This document shows, in pieces, positions 21,799-30,960 of a stretch of 64,000 bases of DNA. The translations under genes were made by a program, and so were the position numbers. Location: positions 1 to 64,000 of the forward strand of contig NZ_BKAJ01000061.1 in the NCBI RefSeq assembly GCF_007992495.1. Direction: 5' to 3'. Numbering within the stretch: position 1 is the first letter of the stretch; every line of letters starts with the position of its first letter. This DNA comes from Reyranella soli. Lineage in GTDB: Bacteria; Pseudomonadota; Alphaproteobacteria; Reyranellales; Reyranellaceae. Below the pieces are notes generated by a model. That model was given only the letters and a program-made list of their open reading frames with translations. It had not been told where the DNA came from and ran no database searches.

Positions 21799-22558
21799 GG
21801 TCGTCGTCCGGACCCGGCACCTCGGCAAGGCCTACCAGCTCTACGCTCATCGCAGCGACTGGCTGAAGCAGGTCATGTTTGGGACGTGGAAGACCTACTA
21901 TAAGCCGTTCTGGGTGCTGCGTGACATCGACCTCGACGTCTACCGCGGCGATTCGATCGGCATCCTGGGGCGCAACGGTTGCGGCAAGTCGACCCTGCTG
22001 CAGGTGATCTGCGGCATGACGCTCCCTTCCAACGGCGAGTTGCGCGTCACCGGCCGCGTCGCCCCGGTGCTGGCGCTCGGCGCCACCTTCGACGCCGAGC
22101 TGTCGGGGCGCGAGAACATCATGATCGGCGGCGCCGTCATGGGCCTGTCGCGCTCCGAGGTGCTGGAGAAATTCGATTCGATGGCCGAGTTCGCCGGCAT
22201 CGGCGACTACATGGAGCAGCCGGTCAAACACTACTCGATGGGCATGCGGACGCGTCTCGCCTTTGCCATCTGCGCCCATGTCGAGGCCGAGATCCTGGTC
22301 GTCGACGAGGCGCTGGCGGTGGGCGATGCCGCCTTCCAGCGCAAGTGCCTCGACTGGATCGACAGCTTCCGCCGCAAGGGTACGCTCCTGTTCGTGTCGC
22401 ACTCGCCGGCCGAGGTGCGGCGGCTGTGCAACCGCGCCATCTGGATCGAGGACGGCCGTATCCGCTCCCAGGGTGAGCCGAGCGTGGTCATCCGCGCCTA
22501 CCACCGAGCGATGGCCATGGAGAAGGACGACATCCATCGCTTCTCGGTGAGCGAGTGA
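21776..22558 (+). CDS. ABC exporter ATPase, Wzt/KpsT/TagH-like
   Basis: Nucleotide-binding partner of the preceding permease, 260 residues. Walker A is GILGRNGCGKSTLLQVICGM; KHYSMGMRTRLAFAI is the divergent signature seen in polysaccharide exporters, and ILVVDEALAVGDAAFQ is Walker B. The N-terminal LGKAYQLYAHRSDWLKQ is characteristic of the branch that exports glycan chains. The C-terminus is short, lacking the carbohydrate-binding domain present in some Wzt proteins, which suggests chain-length-independent recognition of substrate. It overlaps the permease gene by 23 bases. Confidence 0.92.
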   Translation: MSSSTSSEVVVRTRHLGKAYQLYAHRSDWLKQVMFGTWKTYYKPFWVLRDIDLDVYRGDSIGILGRNGCGKSTLLQVICGMTLPSNGELRVTGRVAPVLALGATFDAELSGRENIMIGGAVMGLSRSEVLEKFDSMAEFAGIGDYMEQPVKHYSMGMRTRLAFAICAHVEAEILVVDEALAVGDAAFQRKCLDWIDSFRRKGTLLFVSHSPAEVRRLCNRAIWIEDGRIRSQGEPSVVIRAYHRAMAMEKDDIHRFSVSE

Positions 22559-22564
22559 TGACGG

Positions 22565-23719
22565 ATGACCGCATGCATCCTCTTCTGGGCGGGGCTGGGC
22601 TGGTGGGCGGCCACGATGCTGGTGCAGTGGATAAGTGCGGGATTGGGGCGCTGGCGCCGGCCGGCCGATCCGGTGCGGCATGGCGCGGCCGATTTCAGCA
22701 TTGTCGCTCCCATGGTCGGCAGGCGTGATGCGTCGCCCGCCTACGTGCGCAGTCTCGCCGAGCTCGCGCGGGCCGGCGCCGAGGTGCTGATCTGTGTGAC
22801 CGCCGAGGATGACGAGGCGGTCGGCTACACCCGCGCCGACTGGCCCGATGCGCCGATCCTGGTCGGCAGCGACGACACGTTCAATCCCAAGCTCAACAAC
22901 GTGCGCAAGGGCCTCGAGGCGGCGAGCCGGCCGATCGTCGCACTGTGCGACGCCGGCATTGACCTCGAGCTCTCCGAGCTCACCTCGGCCGCCGCCCATC
23001 TCTCCGACAAGGTCGGCCTGGTGCTGGCGCTCAAGACCGGCAATCGGCCGGAGAACTTCGCAGCCGAGATGGAGTGCAGCTACATCAACGGCCATCAGGC
23101 GCGGTTCCTGATGGCGGCAGACCGGCTGGGCATGCCGGTCGCGTCCGGTGGCGTGACCATCCTCGCCAGGGATACCCTGCAGAGCATCGGCGGCCATCAG
23201 GGCTTCCTCAACTATCTTGCCGACGACTATTCGGTGGTGCGCATGGTGCGCGACCGCCTCGGCCAGACCACCTGGCTGGCGCGCGTCATGCCGCGGCTGC
23301 TGGTCGGTGGCCGGCGCTGGCAGGACGTCTGGCGGCGGCAGGTCCGCTGGGGATCGACGCGACTGAAGCTCAGCCCCGAGGTGAGGGCGCTGGTCCTGCT
23401 GGAGCCTGCGATCGGCTGGCTTGCATCGGGCCTGGCGCTGTTTGTGGCGCTGCTTGCCGTCGGCGTCGCGCCGACCTGGCTTGCTCTTGCGCTCATCGCG
23501 CACACAGTTGCGTGGCTTGCCGCGGAGGCTTGGTTCCTCGCTGCACACGGCCTGCCGTTCGGCCCGCGCGCCTGGGCTGCCGCATTGGCGCGCGAGGCGC
23601 TGGTGCCGCTGCTTGCCGTCCAGGCCTGGCTCGGCCGCAACCGCATCGACTGGCGGGGCACGAACCTTGCGGCCGGCTGGCAGCCAAGCAGGGATGGCAC
23701 CGCCGGAAAGCACGTATGA
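22565..23719 (+). CDS. Glycosyltransferase, ceramide-glucosyltransferase-like (GT21 type)
   Basis: Processive-type membrane glycosyltransferase of 384 residues. An N-terminal helix (about residues 4-26) is followed by a GT-A domain with FSIVAPMVGRRD, LCDAGIDLEL (candidate DxD region), DDYSVVRMV (candidate base) and WRRQVRW, the (Q/R)xxRW pattern of GT2/GT21 enzymes. C-terminal hydrophobic helices (about 280-345) follow. The arrangement resembles bacterial ceramide glucosyltransferases and HpnI-type enzymes, which glycosylate a membrane lipid. The acceptor cannot be told. The ATG at 22565 lies seven bases after the ATPase stop codon. Confidence 0.8.
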   Translation: MTACILFWAGLGWWAATMLVQWISAGLGRWRRPADPVRHGAADFSIVAPMVGRRDASPAYVRSLAELARAGAEVLICVTAEDDEAVGYTRADWPDAPILVGSDDTFNPKLNNVRKGLEAASRPIVALCDAGIDLELSELTSAAAHLSDKVGLVLALKTGNRPENFAAEMECSYINGHQARFLMAADRLGMPVASGGVTILARDTLQSIGGHQGFLNYLADDYSVVRMVRDRLGQTTWLARVMPRLLVGGRRWQDVWRRQVRWGSTRLKLSPEVRALVLLEPAIGWLASGLALFVALLAVGVAPTWLALALIAHTVAWLAAEAWFLAAHGLPFGPRAWAAALAREALVPLLAVQAWLGRNRIDWRGTNLAAGWQPSRDGTAGKHV

Positions 23720-23731
23720 GGTGACACCGTC

Positions 23732-24097
23732 ATGACCAAGATCGCCACCGTCATGCTGCCCCAACAGGTCGATTCGGAAACCTCGGCGTCGGTCGAGAAG
23801 CTGATCGTCGATGCCCTCGGTCCGGGCGCCGGTGTGATCGTCGACGGCAGCGAGGTGACTTATATGAGCGCCGCGGGAGTGCGCGTGTTCGCCCGCGCCC
23901 TGCACCGGGCCGAGGAACTGGGCGCCCGCATCGCCTTCTGCCGCTTCAGCGGCGCTGCCGCCGATTGCCTGCTGGTCAGCGGTTTCACCGAGCTGTTCGA
24001 GGTCGTCGCGTCGGTCGAGGAGGCTGCCGCGAGATTGCGTCGAAACCCCACAGGCGCGGCTGCGGAACGCTTGCACCCCCACACCCGCGCGGGTTAA
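23732..24097 (+). CDS. Small STAS-domain protein (anti-sigma-factor antagonist-like)
   Basis: A 121-residue single STAS domain: GVIVDGSEVTYMSAAGVRVFARAL carries the Ser at the position that is phosphorylated in SpoIIAA/RsbV-type proteins. No partner kinase or phosphatase is encoded in the window. A STAS protein inside a glycan export locus may act as a switch controlling export or synthesis, but that is inference. The start ATG lies 12 bases after the GT stop codon. The C-terminal 25 residues are basic and low in structure. Confidence 0.82.
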   Translation: MTKIATVMLPQQVDSETSASVEKLIVDALGPGAGVIVDGSEVTYMSAAGVRVFARALHRAEELGARIAFCRFSGAAADCLLVSGFTELFEVVASVEEAAARLRRNPTGAAAERLHPHTRAG

Positions 24098-24181
24098 TTA
24101 CTGGCCGGCCTTGGACTATATCCTGAGACGAAACGCGGCGCGGCGCGTGACATACTACCACTGCTAGACGGGGATCGAATT

Positions 24182-25321
24182 TTGACAGTATGGAGCCGGC
24201 TGTGCGCCGCCGCGCGACCCCTCGCCGTTGCCCTGGGCATCGGCCTTGGCGCGACGGCATGTACTGCGTTGCCTGGCGACGGCCCCTGGATGGGGGGCGC
24301 GCAGACGACCAGCACCGAAGCCCTGCCATTCGACGTCATCGATCTCACGCCGACGACGGTCGTCGCCTACCGCCAAGCGCCGACCCCCGACAAGCCGACA
24401 AATATGACCAGCTCGCTGTCGCCGGCGCAGCCCCTCACCGTCGCTCCCGGTGACTCGTTGAAGGTGCGCATCTTCGAACGCTACGGCGGCAACATCTTCC
24501 CGACCATCCAGGGCCAGAGCGCCGATCTCGGCATCCAGCGCGTCGGCGCGGACGGCTCGATCAAGGTGCCGGTCGTCGGCACCGTGCAGGTGGCCGGCCT
24601 CGACTTGAATCAGATCGAGCGGAAGATCATCCAACAACTCGGCACTCAGGTGCAGGAGCCCGAAGTCATTGTCGAGTTCGACGCGCCGCGTACCCACACG
24701 GTCATGGTGTCGGGCGACGTCAAGAACCCCGGGCGTGTGTCGATGCTCGAGGACGTGCGCAGCGTCGTCGATGCCATCAACAAGGCGGGCGGCCCGATCG
24801 CTTCCCCAACCGGCTCGGCCAACCAGCTCCAGGTCGTGGTGCGGCGTAACGGTCAGGTCATACTGACGTCGCAATTCTCCGATTTGTTGGCCGGTAGTGA
24901 CATCGCGGTCCAGAAGGGCGACGAGATCGTGGTCCGGCCCAATTCACGGATCTTCACGGTGCTGGGAGCGGTGCTGAAGTCGGGCAATGTCGAGATGAGC
25001 AAGCACAATCTCACTCTGCTTGAGGCGCTGGGCCAGGTCGGCGGCCTCAACGACGTGCGGGCCAACAAAACAGGCGTTTATGTGTTCAGAATGGGCGACC
25101 TTGAGACCAACCCGACGGCCCGCGGACGGGTCTTCCGCCTGGATCTGTTTCAACCGGTGTCTATTTTTGTCGCACAGCAGTTCGGCTTGCAGCCGCGGGA
25201 CGTGATCTATGTCACCAACGCGCCGCTGTACGAGTACGACAAGATCCTGACATCGATCTATCGGACGTTCTCCATCATCGGTATCGCCAGGGGTAACATC
25301 CCCCTCACGTCAACGTTCTGA
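24182..25321 (+). CDS. Wza-like outer-membrane polysaccharide export lipoprotein (OPX)
   Basis: Outer-membrane polysaccharide secretion protein of 379 residues, starting at a TTG. A signal peptide ends in a lipobox-like ATAC (GLGATACTALPG), so it is probably a lipoprotein. The poly-export domain begins LTVAPGDSLKVRIFE and continues with VGADGSIKVPVVGTVQVAG. Two SLBB-type repeats follow (HTVMVSGDVKNPGRV and RIFTVLGAVLKSGNV). Such proteins form the channel through which capsule or exopolysaccharide leaves the cell, usually with an inner-membrane PCP partner; none is visible nearby, and a HlyD-type protein follows instead. An 84-base gap upstream may hold a promoter. Confidence 0.88.
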   Translation: MTVWSRLCAAARPLAVALGIGLGATACTALPGDGPWMGGAQTTSTEALPFDVIDLTPTTVVAYRQAPTPDKPTNMTSSLSPAQPLTVAPGDSLKVRIFERYGGNIFPTIQGQSADLGIQRVGADGSIKVPVVGTVQVAGLDLNQIERKIIQQLGTQVQEPEVIVEFDAPRTHTVMVSGDVKNPGRVSMLEDVRSVVDAINKAGGPIASPTGSANQLQVVVRRNGQVILTSQFSDLLAGSDIAVQKGDEIVVRPNSRIFTVLGAVLKSGNVEMSKHNLTLLEALGQVGGLNDVRANKTGVYVFRMGDLETNPTARGRVFRLDLFQPVSIFVAQQFGLQPRDVIYVTNAPLYEYDKILTSIYRTFSIIGIARGNIPLTSTF

Positions 25322-25364
25322 CGGCTTGGCAAGCGCGCCAGGGAGTTTTTTGGTAGAATTCGCA

Positions 25365-26366
25365 ATGGCTAGAGCGAAGAAATTCAGGTGGGGCGCCATC
25401 AGTCTGGCGATCCTGGTGGCTGTCGCCGGCGTCGGGCTGTGGGTCATGCCCAGCCGGCAGACCAGCAGCGCCCAGGACACGGGCAAGCCCGCTCCGCCGC
25501 CTCTGATTGCCCGCGGCTATACCGACGCGCCCGAGGGCACGGCGGTGGTCGCCGGCGATCCGTCCGGCGGCAGCGTGCTGGTCGAACTGCGCGTCAAGGA
25601 CGGCCAGAAGGTCAAGAAGGGCGAGGTCGTCGCGGTCCTGTCCAACTATGCCCGCGCCGACGTGACCTTGCGCATGGCCGAGGCCGACCTGGTCAAGCTC
25701 AAGCAGACCTACGACTTCGTGCTGAAGGGCACGCGGCTCTCCGAGATCGCCCTGCAGGAGGCCACGCTCAAGTCCTCGATCGAGCAGAACAAGCTCGAAA
25801 CCCTGCAACGGGCGCGCTCGGGCAAGCCGCCCGATCAGCGTGAGCTCGAAACCTCGATCGCCGAGCAGGGGCTGGAGCGGCAGAAGGTCAGGCTGGCCCT
25901 GCTGAAGACGACGCTGGAGAACGACCTGGCGCAGTACGAGATCGACCTCGCCAACACCCAGTCGCGCGTCGACAGCGCCAAGCGCACCATCGAGGACGCG
26001 CTGGTGCGTTCGCCGCTCGACGGCGTCGTGGTCCAGATCTTCTCGCGTCAGGGCGAACGCGTGTCGCCCACCGGCCTCGTCAAGATCGTCGACATGAACC
26101 AGCTGCGCGTGCTGGCCGATGTCGACGAGCTGCATGTCGGCCGGCTCAAGCCCGGCGGCAAGGTCGACGTGACCTTCCGTGGCAACAACGACGTCTACAA
26201 GGGCACGATCGAGCGTATCGCCCCCACGGTGAAGCGCATGCAGCGCGTCGAGCCGGACGGCGGTTCGTCGACCGATGCCCGCGTCGTTCAGGTCGAAATC
26301 AAGATCGACGACTCGTCCAGCATGCCCCCGGTGCTGGGGCGTGAGACGCGCGTCACCTTCCTCTGA
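25365..26366 (+). CDS. HlyD/DevB-type periplasmic adaptor
   Basis: Membrane-fusion protein of about 333 residues linking an inner-membrane exporter to an outer-membrane channel. It has an N-terminal anchor (ISLAILVAVAGVGLWVM), two halves of a biotinyl-lipoyl domain (about GSVLVELRVKDGQKVKKGEV and ALVRSPLDGVVVQIFSRQGE) flanking a long alpha-helical hairpin, and a beta-barrel region. The ATG at 25365 is preferred over a TTG at 25326. Its TGA overlaps the ATG of the permease by one base (TGATG). It matches the DevB position of DevBCA heterocyst glycolipid exporters. Confidence 0.88.
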   Translation: MARAKKFRWGAISLAILVAVAGVGLWVMPSRQTSSAQDTGKPAPPPLIARGYTDAPEGTAVVAGDPSGGSVLVELRVKDGQKVKKGEVVAVLSNYARADVTLRMAEADLVKLKQTYDFVLKGTRLSEIALQEATLKSSIEQNKLETLQRARSGKPPDQRELETSIAEQGLERQKVRLALLKTTLENDLAQYEIDLANTQSRVDSAKRTIEDALVRSPLDGVVVQIFSRQGERVSPTGLVKIVDMNQLRVLADVDELHVGRLKPGGKVDVTFRGNNDVYKGTIERIAPTVKRMQRVEPDGGSSTDARVVQVEIKIDDSSSMPPVLGRETRVTFL

Positions 26367-27667
26367 TGGCCATCACGCTGCCTGACGTCCCGGGGCTGCG
26401 GCATCGGTTGTCGCGCCTTTGGGCTGGACTGGCGCGGATCGGGCGCTGGCGCCCGAGTTTCTCCATGGCCGCGGTGCGGGCGGCGGCCCGCACCTCGACG
26501 ACCATGCCGCTGGGCGCCCAGCAGCTCAAGCGCCAGCGCACCAGCACGCTCCTGTCGCTGGGCGGCGTCACGGCGAGCCTGCTGGTGATCTTTGCCCAGC
26601 TCGGCATCGAGCGCGCCGTCTACGAATCGTCGGTGCGCCTGCATCGCATGGTGTCGGGCGACCTCATCATCGTGCCCTACGGCTTCAAGTCGATGCAGCT
26701 GCATGCCGAGGTGCCGGTCGCGGTGACCGACATCATCGCCACCAATCCCGCGGTCTCCTCCTATTCGCCGTTCTGGTTCGGCGTCATGTCGCTCCAGCAT
26801 ACCGGCATGCCGACCTCGCGCCGGCTCGCCTGGTATGCCGTCGATCCGGAGAAGCCCGCCGTCGACGTGCCTGGCCTCAAGGAGAACCTGCACAAGCTCA
26901 GGGAAACGCGGCGCATCCTGTTCGACCGCGATTCGCGGCCCTATTTCGGCGATCTTGCCGCCCAGGCCGACAGCGGCGCCGAGTACACGGTGCTGGGCCC
27001 GCCCGACAATCGCGGCCTGCTGCGCCAGCTCTTCGCCGTCGGCACCTTCGCCGTCGGCCCGAACGTGCTGAACGACGGCGCCATCATGATGAGTCAGGAG
27101 ACCATGGCCGAAGTGTTCGGCAACTGGTGGTCCGACCGTCCGGCCTTCATCTCGATCCATCTGGCGCCGGGCGCCGACGTCAATGCGGTGCGCGACCAGC
27201 TCAACCGCACCCTGGTCGGCCGCGGCGAGGCAATCGACAAGCGCGAGTTCGAGGCGCGCGAGCGGGTCTACTGGTCGCGCGAGACGCCGGTCGGCTACAT
27301 CACCGATCTCGGCTTCATCATGGGCGTGATGATCGGCATGGTGTTCATCTATTATGCCCAGTACCAGATCATCCGCTTCTACCTGCCCGAATACGCCATC
27401 CTGAAGAGCCTGGGCTACGACTGGTGGTTCTTCCTGTTCATGATCGGCCAGATTGGTGCGGCCATCATCACACCGGCCTTCGTGGTGTCCTTCGCGCTGG
27501 GACGCGTGGTCTACGGCGTCACCGAAGCGGCCATGCATCTCGGCATGTCGATGGGCCTGCGCGAAATGGTGGTGTCGCTGGTCGCCTGCGTGATCATGAC
27601 CGTGGTGTCGAGCCTGTTTGCCATCCGTCGACTGTGGAAGGTCGACCCCATCATGCTGTTCGAGTGA
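26366..27667 (+). CDS. DevC/FtsX-type ABC permease
   Basis: ABC transporter permease of 433 residues with the MacB/FtsX layout: one helix near residues 60-85, a large periplasmic domain (about 90-300), then three C-terminal helices beginning YITDLGFIMGVMIGMVFIYYA. QYQIIRFYLPEYAILKSLGY between helices is typical of the DevC branch. MacB/DevC-type exporters often push substrates through a periplasmic adaptor and channel rather than translocating across the membrane. The ATG overlaps the adaptor stop codon and the ATPase gene follows after two bases. Confidence 0.88.
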   Translation: MAITLPDVPGLRHRLSRLWAGLARIGRWRPSFSMAAVRAAARTSTTMPLGAQQLKRQRTSTLLSLGGVTASLLVIFAQLGIERAVYESSVRLHRMVSGDLIIVPYGFKSMQLHAEVPVAVTDIIATNPAVSSYSPFWFGVMSLQHTGMPTSRRLAWYAVDPEKPAVDVPGLKENLHKLRETRRILFDRDSRPYFGDLAAQADSGAEYTVLGPPDNRGLLRQLFAVGTFAVGPNVLNDGAIMMSQETMAEVFGNWWSDRPAFISIHLAPGADVNAVRDQLNRTLVGRGEAIDKREFEARERVYWSRETPVGYITDLGFIMGVMIGMVFIYYAQYQIIRFYLPEYAILKSLGYDWWFFLFMIGQIGAAIITPAFVVSFALGRVVYGVTEAAMHLGMSMGLREMVVSLVACVIMTVVSSLFAIRRLWKVDPIMLFE

Positions 27668-27669
27668 CC

Positions 27670-28386
27670 ATGTCGACCGACACGCACAACTTCGGACCGC
27701 CGGTCGTCGAGGCGATCGACGTCCATCACCACTACGGCGAGGGGCCGCAGCGGGCCGACGTGCTGTTCGACATCAACATGCAGGTGCGCGAGGGTGAGCT
27801 GGTGATCGTCACCGGCCCTTCCGGTTCGGGCAAGACCACGCTGCTCACCATCCTCGGCACCATGCGCAAGCCGTCCGAGGGCAAGCTGCGCCTGCTCGGC
27901 ACCGACATCGTCGGTCTCCAGGGCCGCGAAGTCGACGTGCTGCGCAACCGCATCCGCTTCCTGTTCCAGAAGCGCAATCTCTTGAGCTCGCTGACGGCGC
28001 TGCAGAACGTCATGGCCGGCGTTTCCACCACGCCGCTGTCGGATCCCAAATGGGACGAGCCGCGCGCCCGCCATCTGCTCACCCTGCTGGGATTGGGCGA
28101 CAAGGCCGCGGCCTGGCCCGACGAGCTGTCGGGCGGCCAGCAGCAGCGCGTCGCCATCGCCCGCGTCATGATCGGCCTGCCCGATCTCATCATCGCCGAC
28201 GAGCCGACCTCGGCCCTCGACCGCGTGGCCGGCCGCCTGGTGGTCGATCAGCTGAAAGACCTCGCCATGCGTGCCAAGTGCGCCGTCGTGCTGTCGACCC
28301 ACGACGAGCGTATTTTCGACGTCGCCTCCCGCCGCCTTCACATCGAGGATGGCCGCTGCTTCGACGTGCCGATCCACTACCACTGA
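27670..28386 (+). CDS. DevA/LolD-type ABC ATPase
   Basis: Energy-coupling ATPase of the DevBCA-like exporter, 238 residues. Walker [16 protein letters not shown], signature [17 protein letters not shown], Walker [13 protein letters not shown] and the switch His in [11 protein letters not shown] are all present. HHHYGEG and [16 protein letters not shown] are typical of the MacB/LolD/DevA group. The ATG at 27670 lies two bases after the permease stop codon. A longer open frame extends upstream within the permease gene, but only this part has ATPase sequence. Confidence 0.92.
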   Translation: MSTDTHNFGPPVVEAIDVHHHYGEGPQRADVLFDINMQVREGELVIVTGPSGSGKTTLLTILGTMRKPSEGKLRLLGTDIVGLQGREVDVLRNRIRFLFQKRNLLSSLTALQNVMAGVSTTPLSDPKWDEPRARHLLTLLGLGDKAAAWPDELSGGQQQRVAIARVMIGLPDLIIADEPTSALDRVAGRLVVDQLKDLAMRAKCAVVLSTHDERIFDVASRRLHIEDGRCFDVPIHYH

Positions 28387-28395
28387 GCGGCAACC

Positions 28396-29640
28396 GTGCT
28401 GCTCGCAGCCATCGATCTCATCGCCTTCCTCTGCCTGGCCGTCCAGTTCGTCATCGCCGGCTACTTCCTCTATCTGGTCTACTGGTCGATCGAGTTGCCG
28501 CCGGCCGACGCGGGCCTTCCGGCGCTGCCCGACGAGCTGCCGCGCGTGCTGGTGCAGATCCCGGTCTACAACGAACCTCTCGTGATCGACCGTGTCCTTG
28601 GCGCCGCCGCCAACCTCGATTGGCCGCGCGACAGGCTGGTCATCCAGCTGCTCGACGACAGCACCGACATCACCTCCGACATCGCCGTTCATGCCGTGGC
28701 GCGCCTCAAGCGGGATGGCGTCGACGTCGCCCATATCCGACGCGACGACCGCAGCGGCTTCAAGGCCGGCGCCCTGGCCGAGGGCCTGAAGCTCTGCGAC
28801 GCGCCCTATGTCGCCGTGTTCGACGCCGATTTCGTGCCCGAACCCGGCTGGCTGCGCGGCGCCATGGCGGCCTTGCTGGCCGAGCCGCGTGCCGCCTTCG
28901 TGCAGACCCGCATCGAATGGGGCAATGGCGAGAAGAACTGGCTGACGCGGGCGCAGCGGCTGATGCAGGACGCCCATTTCGCCGTCGAGCAGGACATCCG
29001 CGCCCGCCGCGGTATGCCCTTCCAGTTCAACGGCACGGGCGGCATCTGGCGGCGCGCGGCGGTCGAGGAGGCGGGTGGCTGGTCGCACGACACGCTGTCG
29101 GAGGATCTCGACCTGGTGCTGCGGACATCGCTCGCGGGCTGGCACGGCGTCTTCCTGATGGAGCCCCATGTCGTCGGCGAGCTGCCGGCCAAGCTCGATG
29201 ACTTCAGCGCCCAGCAGAGCCGCTGGTCCAAGGGCTTCATGCAGGTCGCCCGCAAGCTGCTCGGCCCGATCTGGCGCTCGGACTGGTCGGACGAGGCCAA
29301 GTTCATGACCACCGTGGCGCTCGGCCAGCAGCTCATTTTTCCCGTGCTGGCCGCGGGCATCGTGGCGCTGGTCCTGTCGACGATCGGCCACGGCTATCTG
29401 CCGGGCTTCTTCCGTTTCCTGCTGTGGCTGTGGTTCATCACCATGCTGGCGGTCCTGTTCGGCATGACCTTCGGTGCCTGGCGGCGCCTGAAGCGCGGCG
29501 ACCTCGGGCGCTATCTCGCCACGGCGGCCAGCGTGCCGGCCCTGATCGTCTATCTTGCCGCCGCCAATGCCGGCCCGATCATCGCCGCCGTGTTCGGGCG
29601 CAAGACCGAGTTCAACCGCACACCCAAGGCAGGCACCTGA
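28396..29640 (+). CDS. Family 2 processive glycosyltransferase (first of tandem pair)
   Basis: Inner-membrane GT2 enzyme of 414 residues from a GTG start. An N-terminal helix is followed by the GT-A domain: VLVQIPVYNEPLVI, QLLDDSTD, FDADFVPEPGW (D-x-D), SEDLDLVLRT (base Asp) and QQSRWSKGF (QxxRW). C-terminal helices (about 300-400) complete a synthase-like fold. It resembles bacterial glycosyltransferases annotated as beta-mono-glucosyldiacylglycerol or glucomannan synthases. The stop overlaps the ATG of the second copy (ATGA). Confidence 0.85.
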   Translation: MLLAAIDLIAFLCLAVQFVIAGYFLYLVYWSIELPPADAGLPALPDELPRVLVQIPVYNEPLVIDRVLGAAANLDWPRDRLVIQLLDDSTDITSDIAVHAVARLKRDGVDVAHIRRDDRSGFKAGALAEGLKLCDAPYVAVFDADFVPEPGWLRGAMAALLAEPRAAFVQTRIEWGNGEKNWLTRAQRLMQDAHFAVEQDIRARRGMPFQFNGTGGIWRRAAVEEAGGWSHDTLSEDLDLVLRTSLAGWHGVFLMEPHVVGELPAKLDDFSAQQSRWSKGFMQVARKLLGPIWRSDWSDEAKFMTTVALGQQLIFPVLAAGIVALVLSTIGHGYLPGFFRFLLWLWFITMLAVLFGMTFGAWRRLKRGDLGRYLATAASVPALIVYLAAANAGPIIAAVFGRKTEFNRTPKAGT

Positions 29641-30938
29641 TGGCCGCCATCGCCACCCTGGCCTTGGCTCTCGCCGTGGTCTTCGCGGTGTGCTGCGTGC
29701 TGCTGGCGGCCTTCGTCGGCAGCCTGCTCTACATGGTGATCCTGCATCATCGCCTGAAGGAGCGGGGGCTCCGCCGCGAGGAGGCGCTGCTGGCGACGCC
29801 GCTGCCGCCCGATGCCGACCTGCCGCATGTCGTGGTGCAGATCCCGTCCTTCAACGAAGGCGGCGTGCTCCGACGCGGCATCGAGGCCGCGGCCGCGCTC
29901 GACTGGCCGCGCGACAGGCTGCACATCCAGGTGCTCGACGACAGCACCGACGAGACCGCCGAACTCGCCCGCACCGTGGTGGCCGAGCTCAAGGCGAAGG
30001 GGTTCGACATCGTCGCCCTGCAGCGTACCGACCGCTCGGGCTTCAAGGGTGGCGCCCTGCACGAGGCGATGCAGCAGACGCCGCACGACTACTTTGCGAT
30101 CTTCGATGTCGACTACGTGCCGTCGCCCGACTTCCTGCGTGTGTGCATGCGGCCGTTCTTCGCCAACCCCAACTGGGCGTTCGTGCAGGCGCGCTTCGAC
30201 TTCCTCAATCCGCATGAGAACGCGCTCACCGAGATGCAGATGGTGACCCTCGATGCCCATCTCGGCATCGAGCAGGCGACGCGCTGCTGGGCCGGCCATC
30301 CGCTGCCGTTCAACGGCACCTGCGGCATCTGGCAAAGGGCCGCCATCGAGGCGGGCGGCGGCTGGAAGGGCGATACCGTCACCGAGGACCTCGACCTCAC
30401 CTATCGCGGCTGGGTCAAGGGCTGGCGGGCGCTGTTCCTGACCAGCGTGCCGGTGCCCGGCGAGCTGCCGGCCGACACCAAGACCTGGCTGCGCCAGCAG
30501 CAGCGCTGGCAGGACGGCTTTCGTCATGTCGGGCTGCGCATGTTCCCGGAGATCCTGAGGAGCCGCGATATCACGCCGTCATCGAAGGCGGCGGCGCTGC
30601 TGCACCTCTGCATGTCGCTCAACCAGCCGGTGCTGCTGGTCGGCGTCGTCGCGGGGCTGCTGGCCGGGCTGCTGGCGCCGTCGCTGGCGCTACTGCTGCT
30701 GACCCTGTTCTTCGTGACCCTGGCCTGGGTGCTGTTCTGCGCCACGACCTTCCTGCGCGCCGGTCACAACTTCATCCGCGGCGGGGAGATGTCGCCCGCG
30801 CGCTTCACCCTGGTGCTGCTGCGCTTCGTCGGCGGCCAGGTGGCGATGCTGGTGCGCTCGCTTGGGGTGCACATCAACAAGCGCCTGAACAGGCCCAAGC
30901 CGATCGTCTTCGACCGCACGCCGAAGCGCGGCGCCTGA
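29640..30938 (+). CDS. Family 2 processive glycosyltransferase (second of tandem pair)
   Basis: 432 residues, a paralogue of the previous gene: shared blocks include DWPRDRL, LDDSTDET, RSGFKGGAL, FDVDYVPSPDF, EDLDLTYRGW and QQQRWQDGF. Membrane helices lie at the N-terminus (about 5-30) and C-terminus (320-395). The start ATG at 29640 overlaps the previous stop codon, so both enzymes are made in step. Whether they act on successive sugars or form a heteromer is unknown. A short hairpin follows the stop codon. Confidence 0.85.
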   Translation: MAAIATLALALAVVFAVCCVLLAAFVGSLLYMVILHHRLKERGLRREEALLATPLPPDADLPHVVVQIPSFNEGGVLRRGIEAAAALDWPRDRLHIQVLDDSTDETAELARTVVAELKAKGFDIVALQRTDRSGFKGGALHEAMQQTPHDYFAIFDVDYVPSPDFLRVCMRPFFANPNWAFVQARFDFLNPHENALTEMQMVTLDAHLGIEQATRCWAGHPLPFNGTCGIWQRAAIEAGGGWKGDTVTEDLDLTYRGWVKGWRALFLTSVPVPGELPADTKTWLRQQQRWQDGFRHVGLRMFPEILRSRDITPSSKAAALLHLCMSLNQPVLLVGVVAGLLAGLLAPSLALLLLTLFFVTLAWVLFCATTFLRAGHNFIRGGEMSPARFTLVLLRFVGGQVAMLVRSLGVHINKRLNRPKPIVFDRTPKRGA

Positions 30939-30960
30939 TCCTCTCGTCATCTCGACTGGA

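Noticed and set aside
21791..24082. 763-codon minus-strand frame opposite the ATPase, glycosyltransferase and STAS genes
   Set aside because: Spans several clear genes on the other strand; shadow.
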